Shown: piece after piece, positions 48,786 to 59,914 of the stretch
Position numbering within the stretch: position 1 is the stretch's first letter
Layout of the letters: the number at the start of each line of letters is the position of its first letter
Assembly (NCBI GenBank): GCA_949825065.1
Contig: OX463854.1
Span: 15,881,049-15,945,048, forward strand
Direction of reading: 5' to 3'
DNA from: Odontocerum albicorne
Taxonomy: Eukaryota; Arthropoda; Insecta; Trichoptera; Odontoceridae
Length of the DNA: 64,000 nucleotides
Notes under the pieces: model-generated
Told to the model about the DNA's origin: nothing
Databases searched by the model: none
The model's input: the letters and a program-made list of their open reading frames with translations, nothing else
Translations under genes and position numbers: made by a program

Positions 48786-49112
48786 TCAAATGAACTAAAT
48801 TATTTCTACGCAGAATTCTGCCACATGGACAGCATTTGGCGTTCCACAAACCTAAGTCCAATTTAGTCCAAAACACCGAGTTCCCCGGACACTGCACCAT
48901 GTGGCGCATAGTCAGCTGTTCAACGCAGATATGGAATCGATCCATCTCGCAACATTCTCCATTTTGACACATGTCTTTGCTTTCCTAAGTCCTCTGGTGC
49001 AAAACACTGAGTTCCTCGGGCACTGCACCTTGTGGCGCATGGTCAGTTCTTCAACGCAGATAGGGAATCGATGCATCACGCAACATTCTCCATTTTGACT
49101 TATGTCCTTAGT
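48786..49112 (-). repeat. 131-bp tandem duplication, possible LINE piece
   Basis: Two copies about 131 bp apart share actgcaccatgtggcgcata, then tcaacgcagatatggaatcg and caacattctccattttgac. On the - strand one copy translates to CEMDRFHICVEQLTMRHMVQ followed by CPGNSVF. The TMRHMVQCP string is like the T-x-x-H-I/V-x-x-C-P motif of LINE C-termini. The identity as a LINE is tentative. Confidence 0.6.
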
Positions 49113-50039
49113 TCTCCTAATTCATATTCGGAGCCTGTTAAGAGATTTCCAAGTTTTTGAGGGTATTACAGAGCTCCACCAAAATCCTGCTGGAGCCTGA
49201 TGCTTATCACTCCAGTTGTTCCAAAGGCTAAGTGGTCTTAATAAAACTGATCTTTCTTACAAATCCAGTTCATAAACCTTCCTAGTCCATTATTTTATTT
49301 TCGTACCTTCACGAACACTTTTGTAATTCCAAGGCATATATTGTACCTAAGTTTTACTCTTACTATTTGTGTAGCAGCTGGTTTTACATGATTTATAATA
49401 CTATTAGGTTATATTTTTCTGATATTACAATATAATAACTCAATAACGGTTTATCTGCCTACAAAATTATCATTCAACTTATTAAGAAGTAACGACAAAG
49501 CATAGTTATCAAAACAAACAATTCAACACAATGTACGAGTGTATTGATGTAGATTTCAGAAATTTTAATGAAATATGTCTTTTATTATTTATTACATCAC
49601 TATAATAAGATTGGTTTTGCTATCCATTTTCGAGTTAATAAAGTCTCTAAGGATAATTTTCGTAGAATATTTCTTATTTGTTATTTTCATTATTGAAAAT
49701 CATATCATTTAATGTAATTTAAAAGTTTTTATTTTACCTTTTGTTCAAAACAAACCTTCTAAAAGAAAATATTTATAAAAATAATACGAGAATGGATTGG
49801 TGTTCATAAGTAGTTTTATGATAAAATATGTATAAAATTTTAAAAATAAATTTATTTTAGGTACGAGCTAGAGTTTTCCCTAGTTTAATATTTTAAGGTG
49901 CATGTTGTATAAACTATCGATTAAAAATATATGATTCACAGTTTATTTGTTTTATTTATCTCCAACGTACAGTAGACTTTCATGATTTGAAACACTTTTC
50001 ACACATCATAAAGATACATTTTTGACCAATGTGTCCCTG
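49113..50039. other. AT-rich, nothing recognised
   Basis: The first 130 bp are less AT-rich (around atcctgctggagcctgatgc) and may continue the preceding element. Confidence 0.4.
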
Positions 50040-50480
50040 TCTTCTATCGTAGTACGAACCAAGCCTCACAAAGTTTAAGTATCTCGGAGAACAATGAAAC
50101 GACGAAAATGATCTGGTGGATGAGAACGTAAATAAAGGTATGTGAGGTCGTAGATGAGATATCTGTGGTAAAAGAATTCCGAAGTTACGCCCATGAACAT
50201 CATCAAGATGGAAGAATCATCAAGAATGCAGATCAAAACTGAATGCGGAAAGCGGACGTTGTCGATGAACTATGTCGGATCAAGTGTAGATACGCTGGCA
50301 TGTAGTCAGTCATATTCCTTGTGTGAATTCTTGTTTGTGCTTCCTGATGATGAGGTGAAAATCTTGAAACCGCTAGGGTTATATCATTATAATAAATGGA
50401 ATAAACAGTGTTTGACTAAACAAATTACATTTTTAACCTCCGCAGTGTTAATGGCTAAACTATAAATAATATATTGTCAT
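50040..50480 (+). mobile_element. LINE scrap joined to a Penelope-like 3' end
   Basis: Around 50060-50140 a KYLGE-like string followed by NDENDLVDENVNKG resembles the LINE block before the C-terminus. From about 50310 on, the DNA parallels 55650-55790 of the Penelope-like element: tgtttgtgct, CTGATGA at 50344-50350, a stem-loop GAGGT-GAAA-ATCTT, GAAAC at 50366, then ggaataaacagtgtttgact and the final tccgcagtgttaatggc. The conserved CTGATGA ... GAAA layout is hammerhead-like. Confidence 0.68.
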
Positions 50481-51179
50481 ATTAGTTCACTTCTAAAAAT
50501 CTACATATACCCAAGTGTCTCTATCTGATTGATTTAAAACTTTACATCTTTGTATTCAAGTCCCTTAATAGGATGTCTTCATCTTATCTTTCTAATCCGT
50601 GTCTAAGAGATGTTTCTTCTGAGATGATTTGAACTTTACGGTCGATTTTGTCGTCATCTAATAAATTGTTTGTTCGACCCTGGTATTATGATAAAGCTTT
50701 TGCCGTTGTTGGTCCTGTGGAATCGAATGGTCGGTCTCTAAGTGTTAGATATATTGGTGACGTGTGCAGTTTTAGCAAGCACTTGAAGAAAACCTTTTTT
50801 GGAAGGTCTTATCAAAATTTGTAATGAACACTACACATACCCGACACTTCACCTAAAACTGACTGTGTTACTATCACATATCGGAAGATCTACAAAGGTT
50901 TCGTAATAGACAATATTTTCTCGCTAAGTTTTCTACGGTTTAATTAATAAATATGTTTTTCTAAACATAAATACTTAATCTAATGACCGCATCCACCTCT
51001 TTCTTATCCTTACACTCAACTTAAACATATTTTTAACCTGTCAATAATATGGGGTTTGAATCCCGAGATGGACCGCCCTTGATGACAGTCTGCTTTAGAT
51101 TCTGCTTTCTAAACGGCACTATAAAATGGTCGTTTTTTATTATTACGCGGGATGAAGACGATTGGGTTAAAGAACTTTA
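50481..51179. other. Nothing confidently recognised
   Basis: AT-rich with scattered GC-richer bits that may be old LINE DNA. Confidence 0.4.
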
Positions 51180-51860
51180 AAATGACGTTCAGGGACATCA
51201 CAAAGATGAATGGGTCAACAAGAATGCAGAGCAGAAAAGTTGCAAAAGTTACGTGTGGCTTGCGTCCAGCAATGGAACGACAAGCTGAAGAAGAAATGGT
51301 AAATGTCTCAAGTTTTACTTATCCATAATAGTGAATCTAAGGGGGATATTACAAATTACAAAACGATTGCCATGCTTTGTTTTGTATTCAAACTGCTTGA
51401 GACCTTTTGGATCGTGTATTGAGATCACACATAAATTCTTATATTGTTGATAAATAACGCGACATTCGATGTGGCAAATCAACTGAGTCCAACTTAATGG
51501 TATTTACTGTTTCGTGTCTAGCACACTTACATACGAGTATATGCTAGCTTTCAGGTTGATTGTTCATAACACGACTTTGAAACAGCATTTGACAGAGTAA
51601 AGAATGAAATTATTTTAACAAATTGTTATTCCAAATGCTATTTTATCAACTATTTGTTTTTATGACATATTCGAATCAGGTGTTTCGCAAGGTTCGAATC
51701 TCGGTCCAATATCTTTTTAGTTTTCATCAATAATATCGGTCGAGTCATCAGGCATTCCAAGTACTAACTGTTGGCCGTTGATTTAAACGAGTTGAACGAA
51801 ATGATTCTTCTCATGACTGTATGGAACTCCATGTCCATTTGAATGTGTAGAAGTGGAGTG
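51180..51860 (+). mobile_element. LINE reverse transcriptase fragment, decayed
   Basis: Across many frame changes the sequence follows the order of a Jockey-type RT: a GDITNYKTIAML block, then LLETFLDRVLRSHI. A STESNLMVFT stretch, an AFDRVKNEIIL stretch (RT domain 3) and SNLGPI followed by VFINNI (RT domain 4, before the catalytic YADD) come next. The YADD region itself is a YXLLAVDLNEL-like remnant. Confidence 0.75.
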
Positions 51861-51959
51861 AGACCAATAATGAAATGTATTGTCACCTTCAACATATCTT
51901 AATGTAAGTGTGTGACATTTTCAAGAGCTAAGGCCCAGCAGTATTTTAAATTCTTAATA

Positions 51960-52260
51960 AAAGGCAACCCATTTTTGTCAATCAGGAAGAATATTTTCAC
52001 GAAATTGAAAAGTATGGTGTACACCAAGGGTCGGTACTAGGGCCGCCTTTTATTATTTATATTGATTATATCAATGATCTCATTGACATGGAGGGATGTG
52101 AGTCTCAGACTTATGCGGATGATATGCTTTGTTTTTTTTTTTAGATTTTGTGATCCAAGTGAAAAATATTTAAGCAGGATAATTCTACTTGGATTATCAG
52201 TCTCAAATTCGATGTCTAAAAAATAAAATAATATTCAATTCAAGTAAAACCTTTTTTCTG
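51960..52260 (+). mobile_element. LINE reverse transcriptase fragment retaining YADD
   Basis: The frame reads EKYGVHQGSVLGPPFIIYID, then YINDLIDMEGC, then YADDMLCFFF. The catalytic YADD is encoded at 52112-52123. This is RT domains 4 and 5 of a second LINE copy. It decays after about 52160. Confidence 0.88.
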
Positions 52261-52749
52261 GGGTATTTCACCGCGTAGACAATATCTTGAACTTTATAAG
52301 TCATGGCAAGAACAACTTCTTTACTTTACACCTGTGACTAGTCAATATTATATGAAAATGAATACAATGTCTTTATTGATTACCCAATCTGCAGTATTGT
52401 TATACAAGAGTTGTACAAATAATTAGCTGCAACCACTCCACTATGGAACAAAACATTTTACACGCTGAGTTAATTTCGGCTGCTAAAAAACGAGCTGAAA
52501 ATCTAAAAAAATGTAAGGTCAAATATTTCTTCTATCTGACAAGTTTTTAAGTCTCGTCACTTTTAACAAGACATCATAGTTTTTACCCAACGGTTCACAC
52601 TTTCCCCTCCCAGCTCTCACACTTTTGGTGGTTATGCTTGGATATTAATCCTTAAGCGTTAGAAAAGATTTACGTACATATTTATATTCAAATTGTATAA
52701 ATAAAAAATGCAAACCCTTTGTTGATGACACTTATTTACGCCATTGTGA
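52261..52749. other. Probably LINE debris, not readable
   Basis: I found no clear motif in this stretch. Confidence 0.35.
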
Positions 52750-52885
52750 ATAATGATGGTTTTCGGTGCCATATTCACGAACTGAGCTGTTAAAATCACC
52801 ACCGTTAATACACACGGAATGACCTTGTTGGATTAATTTTTCGAGCTATATTATAATATCTTTTATATCTCGCTGAATAAATTAT
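52750..52885 (-). mobile_element. Possible LINE endonuclease scrap
   Basis: Reverse translation gives LEKLIQQGHSVCINGGDFNS. The GGDFN motif is characteristic of the AP-type endonuclease of LINE ORF2. Only about 40 codons are readable. Confidence 0.55.
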
Positions 52886-53769
52886 TGAAATCCTTAATAA
52901 ACTGTTTTAATAAAACTGATTCACTTCACAGGGAAACATCAATAGCATTGTTCATGTTATCCTTAAGCTTATTTAAACTTTTGATATATTTTTTTTCGTT
53001 TTATTTGTTGTGATTAGATTGAAATGTGAAAAAAGTTAATTATTTTTAGACGTTAAATAACAATAACAAAAAAGAAAAAAAATAAACCAAAGGTATAGAA
53101 GTTTTATCTTTATTTGCGCCAATATTGAAGGGTTTTTGTTAGTCAACTTATAATATGTGACCAAATTATGCATTCGTGCTAGAAAAGTAGAAATAAAGTA
53201 TTTCATAGGAGTTATCTTAATATCTGCGAATATTAAAAAAACCATTGTTTTGAAATTTCTCATACAACGTTTTTTTTTCGAACTACTACGGTTGTCGGTG
53301 CTAAGAAATTAAAATGTTACAGGCTTACACACGGTTCAGACTAGAAAGTACTTCACCTGAATCAGTGGGAAATATCTGACTCCCTTTGTGGCCACACAAT
53401 TTACCATGTGGTAAATATATAGTTATCTTCTTTCCTCGTTTCTAAAAGAATGAAGAAATTAATCTGCTTACTGACAAAGGTGTGATGTTGCAGAACCCAA
53501 AGACAACAACAAAATTTGGTCAAACCACGTTTTTTCTTGATGTAAAACTTCTTGTACCTTTTATACGATGCCTTTAGATTATTTTTGTATTTTTTTCATT
53601 CCTTCAAAGCTCTTATTTTTACTTTATTTATATTTCATATCTTTTTGCCACATTCTAATTTTGCTTGCATATTCTTATATTGGGACCAATATTCCATTAT
53701 GAGCAGCCAGCTATGTTTCTCTTCGGTTGGAAATACATTGTGTAAACCACCATTTACTTAGACAAAGAC
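52886..53769. other. AT-rich, nothing recognised
   Basis: Frames at 53036-53263 (-) and 53552-53761 (+) lack known domains. Confidence 0.45.
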
Positions 53770-54175
53770 GCCTGCCCATGTGATACCAATATAAAGTAAA
53801 CAATAGAACATTTCCTGCTGGACTGCCCTGCAACGGAAATGGCACGATTTAAGACTCTGTGCGAATTGGGTCATGGAAGATATCGGAAAATGACTGATGA
53901 ACGAGATCACAGAAGTAATTTAAGAGTACATAAAGAAGGCAGTCGGGGCTATGATAAGAATGAATGAAAGATATACCATAGAATGAATACAACAACAAAA
54001 ACCGACACAGGGAATAATTCCGTAGACTAAATAACCACATCAGAAGGCCAGGGAGCCGGCCATCCCGACTGAGTTTAATGCGATTCCTCAGTCGTAAGGC
54101 AAATGCCGGGATGGGTCCCATAAAAGACGTGCGCAGACGCATTCCTTGCTATCCATACACTGTATCATGGGGAAA
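53770..54175 (+). mobile_element. LINE ORF2 C-terminus and 3' UTR
   Basis: The translation near 53780-53870 includes IEHFLLDCPATEMARFKTLC, the C-terminal H-x(3-5)-CP motif of LINE proteins. An acaacaacaaaaaccgaca stretch and a conserved-looking GC-rich 3' UTR follow (cgtaaggcaaatgccgggat, then ggtcccataaaagacgtgcg). Confidence 0.75.
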
Positions 54176-54479
54176 AAGCGCAACACGTAGAGAGAACATA
54201 CTGGGAAAAATTATATCCGGTGCTAGCCAGTCCGCATCGGGTCAAAATATCGTGCTTATATGCCTTGTATGTAATAAGCAAGGCAGCCCACTACAACTCA
54301 TTAAAAAAAACCACCATCATTGTATCGCTTGCTGCTACTCTTCTTTCAATATCACATCCGATGGAAACTTGCTTTCGAGATATAAAATATCCACAGGAGA
54401 GGCAAGCTACGGAAAATATTGAATGAATATGGTATTTAATGTGAATTAATCCTAGATGTTGCGTCATAATACGCTGAAA
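54176..54479. other. Unidentified
   Basis: The + frames at 54078-54422 and 54220-54426 run through the LINE 3' UTR and have no recognised domain. Confidence 0.4.
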
Positions 54480-54808
54480 GTAGAATATGTATAAGAATAT
54501 AGTATACGGTGCCTCGGTTGAGTGGTTTAATTTCCAAAAAAGGGTTAAGCAAGGGTGCGTTATGCCACTCTACATGTTTTATATTTTTATAGATTCATGC
54601 GTGAAAGAACTACAGGGGACAATGGGCGGCATACAAATGTCAAATGGGAATGTATGCGGAATGGTGTATCTAATTATATTGATAAAATGGACCATGATCT
54701 TTAAAATGTTTTTGATCATTTCTCATGAGAAAGAACTTAGTATGTGTTTAAACGTTTCAAAAATGTGTTCCAAGGAACAGTTTGTTAATGGTTTACATAA
54801 ATAAAATC
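54480..54808 (+). mobile_element. LINE reverse transcriptase fragment, YADD lost
   Basis: A 105-codon frame reads NIVYGASVEWFNFQKRVKQG, then CVMPLYMFYIFIDSCVKELQ, then GIQMSNGNVCGMVYL. This is the RT domain 4/5 region of the LINE class with the RQGCVMSPxLFNIFID motif. Where YADD is expected, the frame reads YLIIL, so the catalytic aspartates are gone through a frameshift. Confidence 0.87.
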
Positions 54809-55259
54809 ATTTATATATTTGGATTTATCATTTTTTAGTTCATTATAAGTTTGTTAAGCTGTACCATTGAACCGTATTTGTTATGATTAGATTTTAATTA
54901 TGAATTGAAGTAAATGCATTTTTTCACAAAGTATTCACCTAAATTGTTCTAGTATATTATTTTTCAATCTATTTACGAATCTTTGGGTGCCCCCTTTGGC
55001 TTGGCGCACCAAGGTTTGCTAGTTAGCAAATGCGACTCTGGTTAGCGGAGAATAAAGATGAATTACAGAGTTTGATAAATTAATTGTATGAGGTATGTGA
55101 ATATAAAAAAAGTTTTTCTATATTGTAATTTGTTTAAAAAACGTATACTAAATAACAAAAAAAAACTAGTCACATAAGGCCAGCTTTACAAGAATTTCAA
55201 TCTTTGGAAACTCCTACACATATTTAACGGGAAAGGCAGAAATTGAATACGTAGCAACA
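54809..55259. other. AT-rich, nothing recognised
   Basis: A small GC-rich hairpin-like bit lies at about 54998-55020 (ctttggcttggcgcaccaag). Confidence 0.45.
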
Positions 55260-55800
55260 GTGGTGTGTATAAACTTTTATGTGCTGACTGCGATAATTTA
55301 TTTATAGGAAAGACAGGAAGATCTTTTGAAAAAAGACTTCGTGAACACAAATCCACCTTAACGAATCCTCTAATTTATTCAGAAATGGCTAATCATTCTC
55401 ACCGTGAAAATCACACATTTTCTATCGATGATGCCGAATTCATACATATCAGTAGTAATGGAAATAAACTGGACAGATTAGATGCACTAAAAATATCCAA
55501 GTCAGTGCATTGAGAACATCTGGTAAATACATATATTCTCAAGATCTCACCACCGCTTGCTGGAGCTATCTCCTGCCTCCCTCCACTCAAAATTCCTTAC
55601 CCGAATTTTTACCATTGGAAGCGTGTATGTCGGTTCCAGTTCGAACATAATTCAGTCTTGTTTGTGCTCCCCTGATGATGGTGTGAAAACCTTGAAACTG
55701 GTAGGGTTATGCCATCATATAAAATGGAATCAAGTGTTTGACTAAACAAATTACAATGTCTTTAAACCTCCACAGTGTTAATGCCTTAACTATAAATAAT
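55260..55800 (+). mobile_element. Penelope-like element: GIY-YIG end and 3' terminal region
   Basis: The frame at about 55262-55513 encodes a GIY-YIG endonuclease of Penelope type. It reads VYKLLCADCDNLFIGKTGRS followed by FEKRLREHKS, and contains the CxxC pair (LLCADC) and later His residues (ANHSHRENHTF) typical of the Penelope linker and nuclease. The stop is at 55511-55513. The upstream reverse transcriptase is missing. The 3' region carries CTGATGA at 55672-55678, a short stem (GGT ... ACC) and GAAAC at 55694, with tgtttgtgctcc before and taaaatggaatcaagtgttt after, the same layout as at 50310-50480. Confidence 0.85.
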
Positions 55801-55969
55801 ATACTTAACGTACTTCAATATATTTTTAAAATCATATCATTTTTTAATTTTCAATATGAAATAAATATGTACAAAGCATTCACCTGCCTAACTAGGCGCA
55901 TGCCTGTTTTTAGGCAGGTCGTTATCTTGGGAACAATTTTACTTTCGTGAATGTGTTTGACTCTGTGAC

Positions 55970-56150
55970 TGACGACCCACTTGGCTTAGTTGGTACGATG
56001 CTTATCTTTTAACCCGAGGGTAGCGGATTCAATTAATATTAGTACCCGATTTTTAGAGAAGTTTTTGTCTGGTATTCACTGTAAACCTCTTTAACATGAT
56101 TGGTTAGACAAATTTTATATGACTTTAAACCCGCCAAGTGTAATGCAATG
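55970..56150 (+). mobile_element. tRNA-derived SINE, full structure
   Basis: The head cccacttggcttagttggta (A box) is followed by a B-box-like gcggattcaattaat, a linker, and the tail ctctttaacatgattggtta, then aaacccgccaagtgtaatg. Confidence 0.8.
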
Positions 56151-57099
56151 TAATGTTTTATCTGCATGTCGAAAAAAAATGGTTTATATGAAAATACCAT
56201 TTTCGATATAATATATCTTTATATCTACAAAAATAACAATGAAAATGTTCGTATATTAAAAATCTCTAATCTCCGAAAGTTCTTCACCGATTGTTTTGAA
56301 GTTTTGACAAAAGGTTGCATTCGTATACAAGCATGTTTACATATTTTTTTATATACGGTTGTATATAATTTTTTTTTATAAAACAAACGAAATAACGGTA
56401 GCGCCCCCTGCAGCGACACACGCAAACTAAAGAATTATCATTGACAGATAAGTCACATTGCATTTTAGACGTTTCGGAATTAATATTAAATATCTATATA
56501 AATGTTCGTTAATTAAAAATCTCCAATCTCCGAAAGTTCTTCACGGATTGCTTTGAAATTTTGACAGTTTCATTTTGATTTTGAATATTAAATAATTAAA
56601 TATTTAATAATAAATATTAAATATTTAAATAATAAATATTAAATTTTCAAATACGTTTATGGAAAAATAACGCCATCTGCTTGGACGTAAAAGTATACTA
56701 AATTTTTATCCGCCATTTTGTACTGTGGCATCGTAATAGCTGTGCTCTTTCAATTCGATGTTTTTAAACTTTTTTTATTATTTTTCAGTACAATTAGCGG
56801 TGAATTTGAACTGTATCGATTGATTTTAATTTGAATTCATGGTATGTATCTGTGTATGTTTTATACATTTGAATTATAAAAAATTTCACGCGTTTCATAG
56901 TTGCATGAACGAGAGACCCCAAGAAATGTAGTGATGGAATCCACCAAGCCAAAGAGAAAAACAACTGCGTTTGAAGGGAAATATTTCGTTAATATTTATT
57001 TTTGTTTTTTCTTTGTTTTTTAATTCGCGTATTTTCTTTTTTTAATGTTTCGCAATTTTATATGCTTTTGTTATAACTTTCTTTCTTCTTTTTCAGTGC

Positions 57100-57270
57100 A
57101 ATCGATCTGCTTTAGTTCATCAAAATGTCGAGGAAGCAGCAGAGCGACGTGTAGCCAGACTTGAGGATGCACGGTTGCGAGCACGGCGATCGCGTTCTGC
57201 AGATTCAGAATTGCTTCGTTCTCAACAGAATGAACGCGACAGGCTGATAGTGGCTGAAAGTGGTCAGTAG
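57100..57270 (+). pseudogene. Helitron N-terminal Arg-rich exon
   Basis: A strong acceptor-like sequence (ttctttcttctttttcag) precedes codons reading CNRSALVHQNVEEAAERRVA, then RLEDARLRARRSRSADSELL, ending at a stop near 57268. This is the Arg-rich coiled segment near the start of insect Helitron proteins. A decayed duplicate follows at 57950-58110 with the same acceptor and a TAG and TAA in frame. The repeated acceptor suggests the parent gene has an intron. Confidence 0.78.
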
Positions 57271-57359
57271 GAATATCAAAAGTGTCTTTTTTATATAGAA
57301 TTTAATTTTATCTCTATGTTTATATTTCAAAATCTATCAAATCGTATGTAGAAATGGAG

Positions 57360-57560
57360 ATTTTTTTTAATTAGTTCCAATTATCTATTTGTCTTCCCTT
57401 AGCATTTAATTAATTACAATTGTCTCTCTGTTTTCCCTTAACATTTAATTAGTTACAATTGTCTATCTGTCTTTCCTTAGCATTTAATTAATTCCAATAA
57501 TCTCTCTCTTTTCTTAACATTTAATTAGTTCCAATAATCTCTGTATTTCCTTAACGATAC
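57360..57560. repeat. Short repeats inside Helitron copy B
   Basis: Four to five copies of a unit with cttagcatttaattaattacaattgtctctctg-type words (each about 40 bp). Related words occur in copy A at 6380-6480 and 7380-7440 on the other strand. Confidence 0.82.
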
Positions 57561-57617
57561 TCCTATTTGAGAAATATTTCCTGAACAATACTTCTATTTG
57601 ACAAGTATTTGACACAT

Positions 57618-57895
57618 CCGTGTCCAACTGCAAAACGAGCGATCAGCTGAGATATTCTCACATCAATTGCTGGAAATTGGGAACGGAAAGGGGCCGGTTG
57701 ATATGACCTCAGGACGAATTTCATTGCCTCATAACTTCTGCAATTTAGTGACGTCAAAAGAAGAATTGGTTGAAAAAGTATTTCCCAATATTCAAATCAA
57801 TTATAAGAATCACGATTAGCTGAGTGAACGAGCTATTCTTGCCGCCAAGAAAAAGGACGTCTACGAACTTAACAATATTATTCAGTTCCTTTTTT
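57618..57895 (+). pseudogene. Helitron helicase C-terminal fragment
   Basis: The same stretch as copy A: HQLLEIGNGKGPVDMTSGRI, then PHNFCNLVTSKEELVEKVFP and NYKNHD. The conserved Trp codon is TAG at 57817-57819, after which LSERAILAAKKKDVYELNNI continues in frame. It is inactive. Confidence 0.88.
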
Positions 57896-58220
57896 AATGT
57901 TTCGCAATTTTATATGTTTTTGTTGTAACTTTCTTTCTTCTTTTTCAGTGCAATCGATCTTCTTTAGTTCATCAAAATGCCGAGGTAGCAGCAAAGCAAC
58001 GTGCAGCCAGACTTGAGGATGCACGGTTGCGAGCACGGCGATCGCGTTCTGCAGCTTAAGATCTGCTTCTTTCTCAAGAGAATGAACGCGACAGACTGAG
58101 AGTGGCTGAAAGACATCAAAAATATTGGATACCCACAAGCATTGTGAAATTAAACATATTAGAAACGTGTGCTTTCTCTTTTCTTTCTTTTCCATTTAAC
58201 CAGTGGCCGGGTACAGCTAG

Positions 58221-59689
58221 TAATTTATATTTTTTTTCCTTAAAAAGACAAATAACATAAAATACACTCAATTATCCGGGATGGTAGAGGAAAAATCGAC
58301 CTAGATAATATCCGCCAAAAAAAATGGGAAAAAACTAAATTAAAACTAAATTATCCTTCATATCCTTTTTTAAATATGACATTAAACAATTTTTTTCCTC
58401 TGTTCACTTTTTGGCAAATGGTACTACGTAGATTTTTCAACATTCCAGTCTAATAACTTATTTGACTTTTAACATTAGTTAAAGCAAAACTGTGCTGCAT
58501 ATGAAGTGTAAGTACAAGACAAATGGCACTATACACACCTAAAAATATCATGACTCCTTGAATTACTGCAAAGAATTAAAACGTTAATTGATATTTTTTA
58601 ATTGTTTAATTTTCAAATTTTTATCCCTAGCCCAAGTTATTAAAAGTTAACAAATACTAGAGAAAGTGTAAAATTACTTGTTAATTTGGATTTATTATTT
58701 TCAAAGAAACTATTTCTTCCAAATTGACTGATTACTTTAATGAAACTATACATTCACTTTAAAAGTATGAGTTCACTGTATATTCCACTTCCACTGTGAC
58801 AGAGGTAACATGTTGTAAGAAAAAAAACGAAATTAAAAACGCAATTTTGCAATAAAATAGCACGTCTAGAATACTTAATAATTAATATAACGTAAGGCCA
58901 CTTAGCAACAAAATATTTCCAGCAACAATATTGGCTTAGATATTCGTACTGAAATCTGCAGTTCTCAACAATAATAATGAGACAGTATAATTAGTTTTTT
59001 TCCTAGTAAAGTTTCTTATTGTTTTAGTTTTCGTTGCCTTCGATCAGATAAAATACTCCGAAAGGTTTATATAGACCTTCCAAGTAACGAGGAAATAGTA
59101 GAAAGTATGTGTAAAGAGGCTTTAGTTTGTGAAAAAATATTTATCTATTAAAGGTTCAGTAAGTATACCTTAGAGATTGAAGACTTAACAGTACTCAATA
59201 GAGCCTTTTATTCGTTGTTGGATTAAACTCCAGATTGATAAATTGAGACTGCTAAGGTTTGGAACTTGCTTACATTTAAGAAAATTCATAAATATAATCT
59301 GAAACGTTTCTGTATGCGTGAGGTGAGCCTACTCACAACATAACCCATTGTCTGTCAAGTGTGCTTAACTACAATAGGGTATTTGCAGCCTACTGATAGT
59401 TTTAAATATAAAGCATTGCTCCACTTTGTTCCATTTATAGGTATGCTTATAAGTGTCGTTAAATACATGATCTATTATATAATGAGTTTTTTTTTAAAGT
59501 GACTCAATGAGGCTTTCAGAGTAGCCATTATTTGTAGCTATTCTTTTGATGACCTTTCATTCTTTTTTAAATTTGTCTTCGGTTAAGGGAACACTGAGCA
59601 ATCTATTGTGTGAAGCATACAGTGGAAGGCGGTGAGTTTATGATTATTAGGATGGTTGGAAGAAACAGAAATTATTTTGTTTCTGCTTC
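58221..59689. other. AT-rich, nothing recognised
   Basis: No coding or repeat signature, apart from a few weak direct words. Confidence 0.5.
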
Positions 59690-59825
59690 CCTACTTGTGC
59701 TCCCCTGAGTCTTGTTTACGCTTCCCTGATGATGAGGTGGAAACCTCATAGTCTTGATGTGCTCCATTGATGACAAGGTGAATACATTGAAACCGGTAGG
59801 TTTATACCGTCATTGCGTGTGTTAG
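59690..59825 (+). mobile_element. Penelope-like 3' end with two tandem hammerhead-like motifs
   Basis: The first motif is CTGATGA at 59726-59732 with a perfect 6-bp stem TGAGGT-GGAA-ACCTCA, but the GAAA box is degraded. The second is TTGATGA at 59767-59773, a weak stem, GAAAC at 59789, then CGGT...ACCG pairing and a GTC at 59808-59810. Spacing between motifs is 41 bp. Flanking words (cttgtttacgct, ccggtaggtttat) match the other Penelope-like ends. Confidence 0.62.
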
Positions 59826-59914
59826 TAACATTACTACACGTTAAGAGACAACACTCACACGTTTATTGAGCGTGTGCGAGTATCGATACATGACGAACCT
59901 TTTACCAGATTTGG

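Larger units (their letters stand above)
56215..58220 (+). mobile_element. Helitron, copy B (non-autonomous, 3' end present)
   Basis: The 5' end lies near tctttatatctac at 56216. About 700 bp of AT-rich DNA inversely match 7490-8235. An N-terminal module follows (57055-57265), then a spacer of short repeats, the helicase-end module (57610-57895), a second N-terminal module (57895-58130) and the 3' end gccgggtacagctag at 58207-58220. A terminal CTAG followed by T is characteristic of Helitrons. No Rep domain is present. Confidence 0.87.

Noticed and set aside
54078..54422. 114-codon + frame
   Set aside because: Runs through a LINE 3' UTR; the peptide has no recognisable domain.
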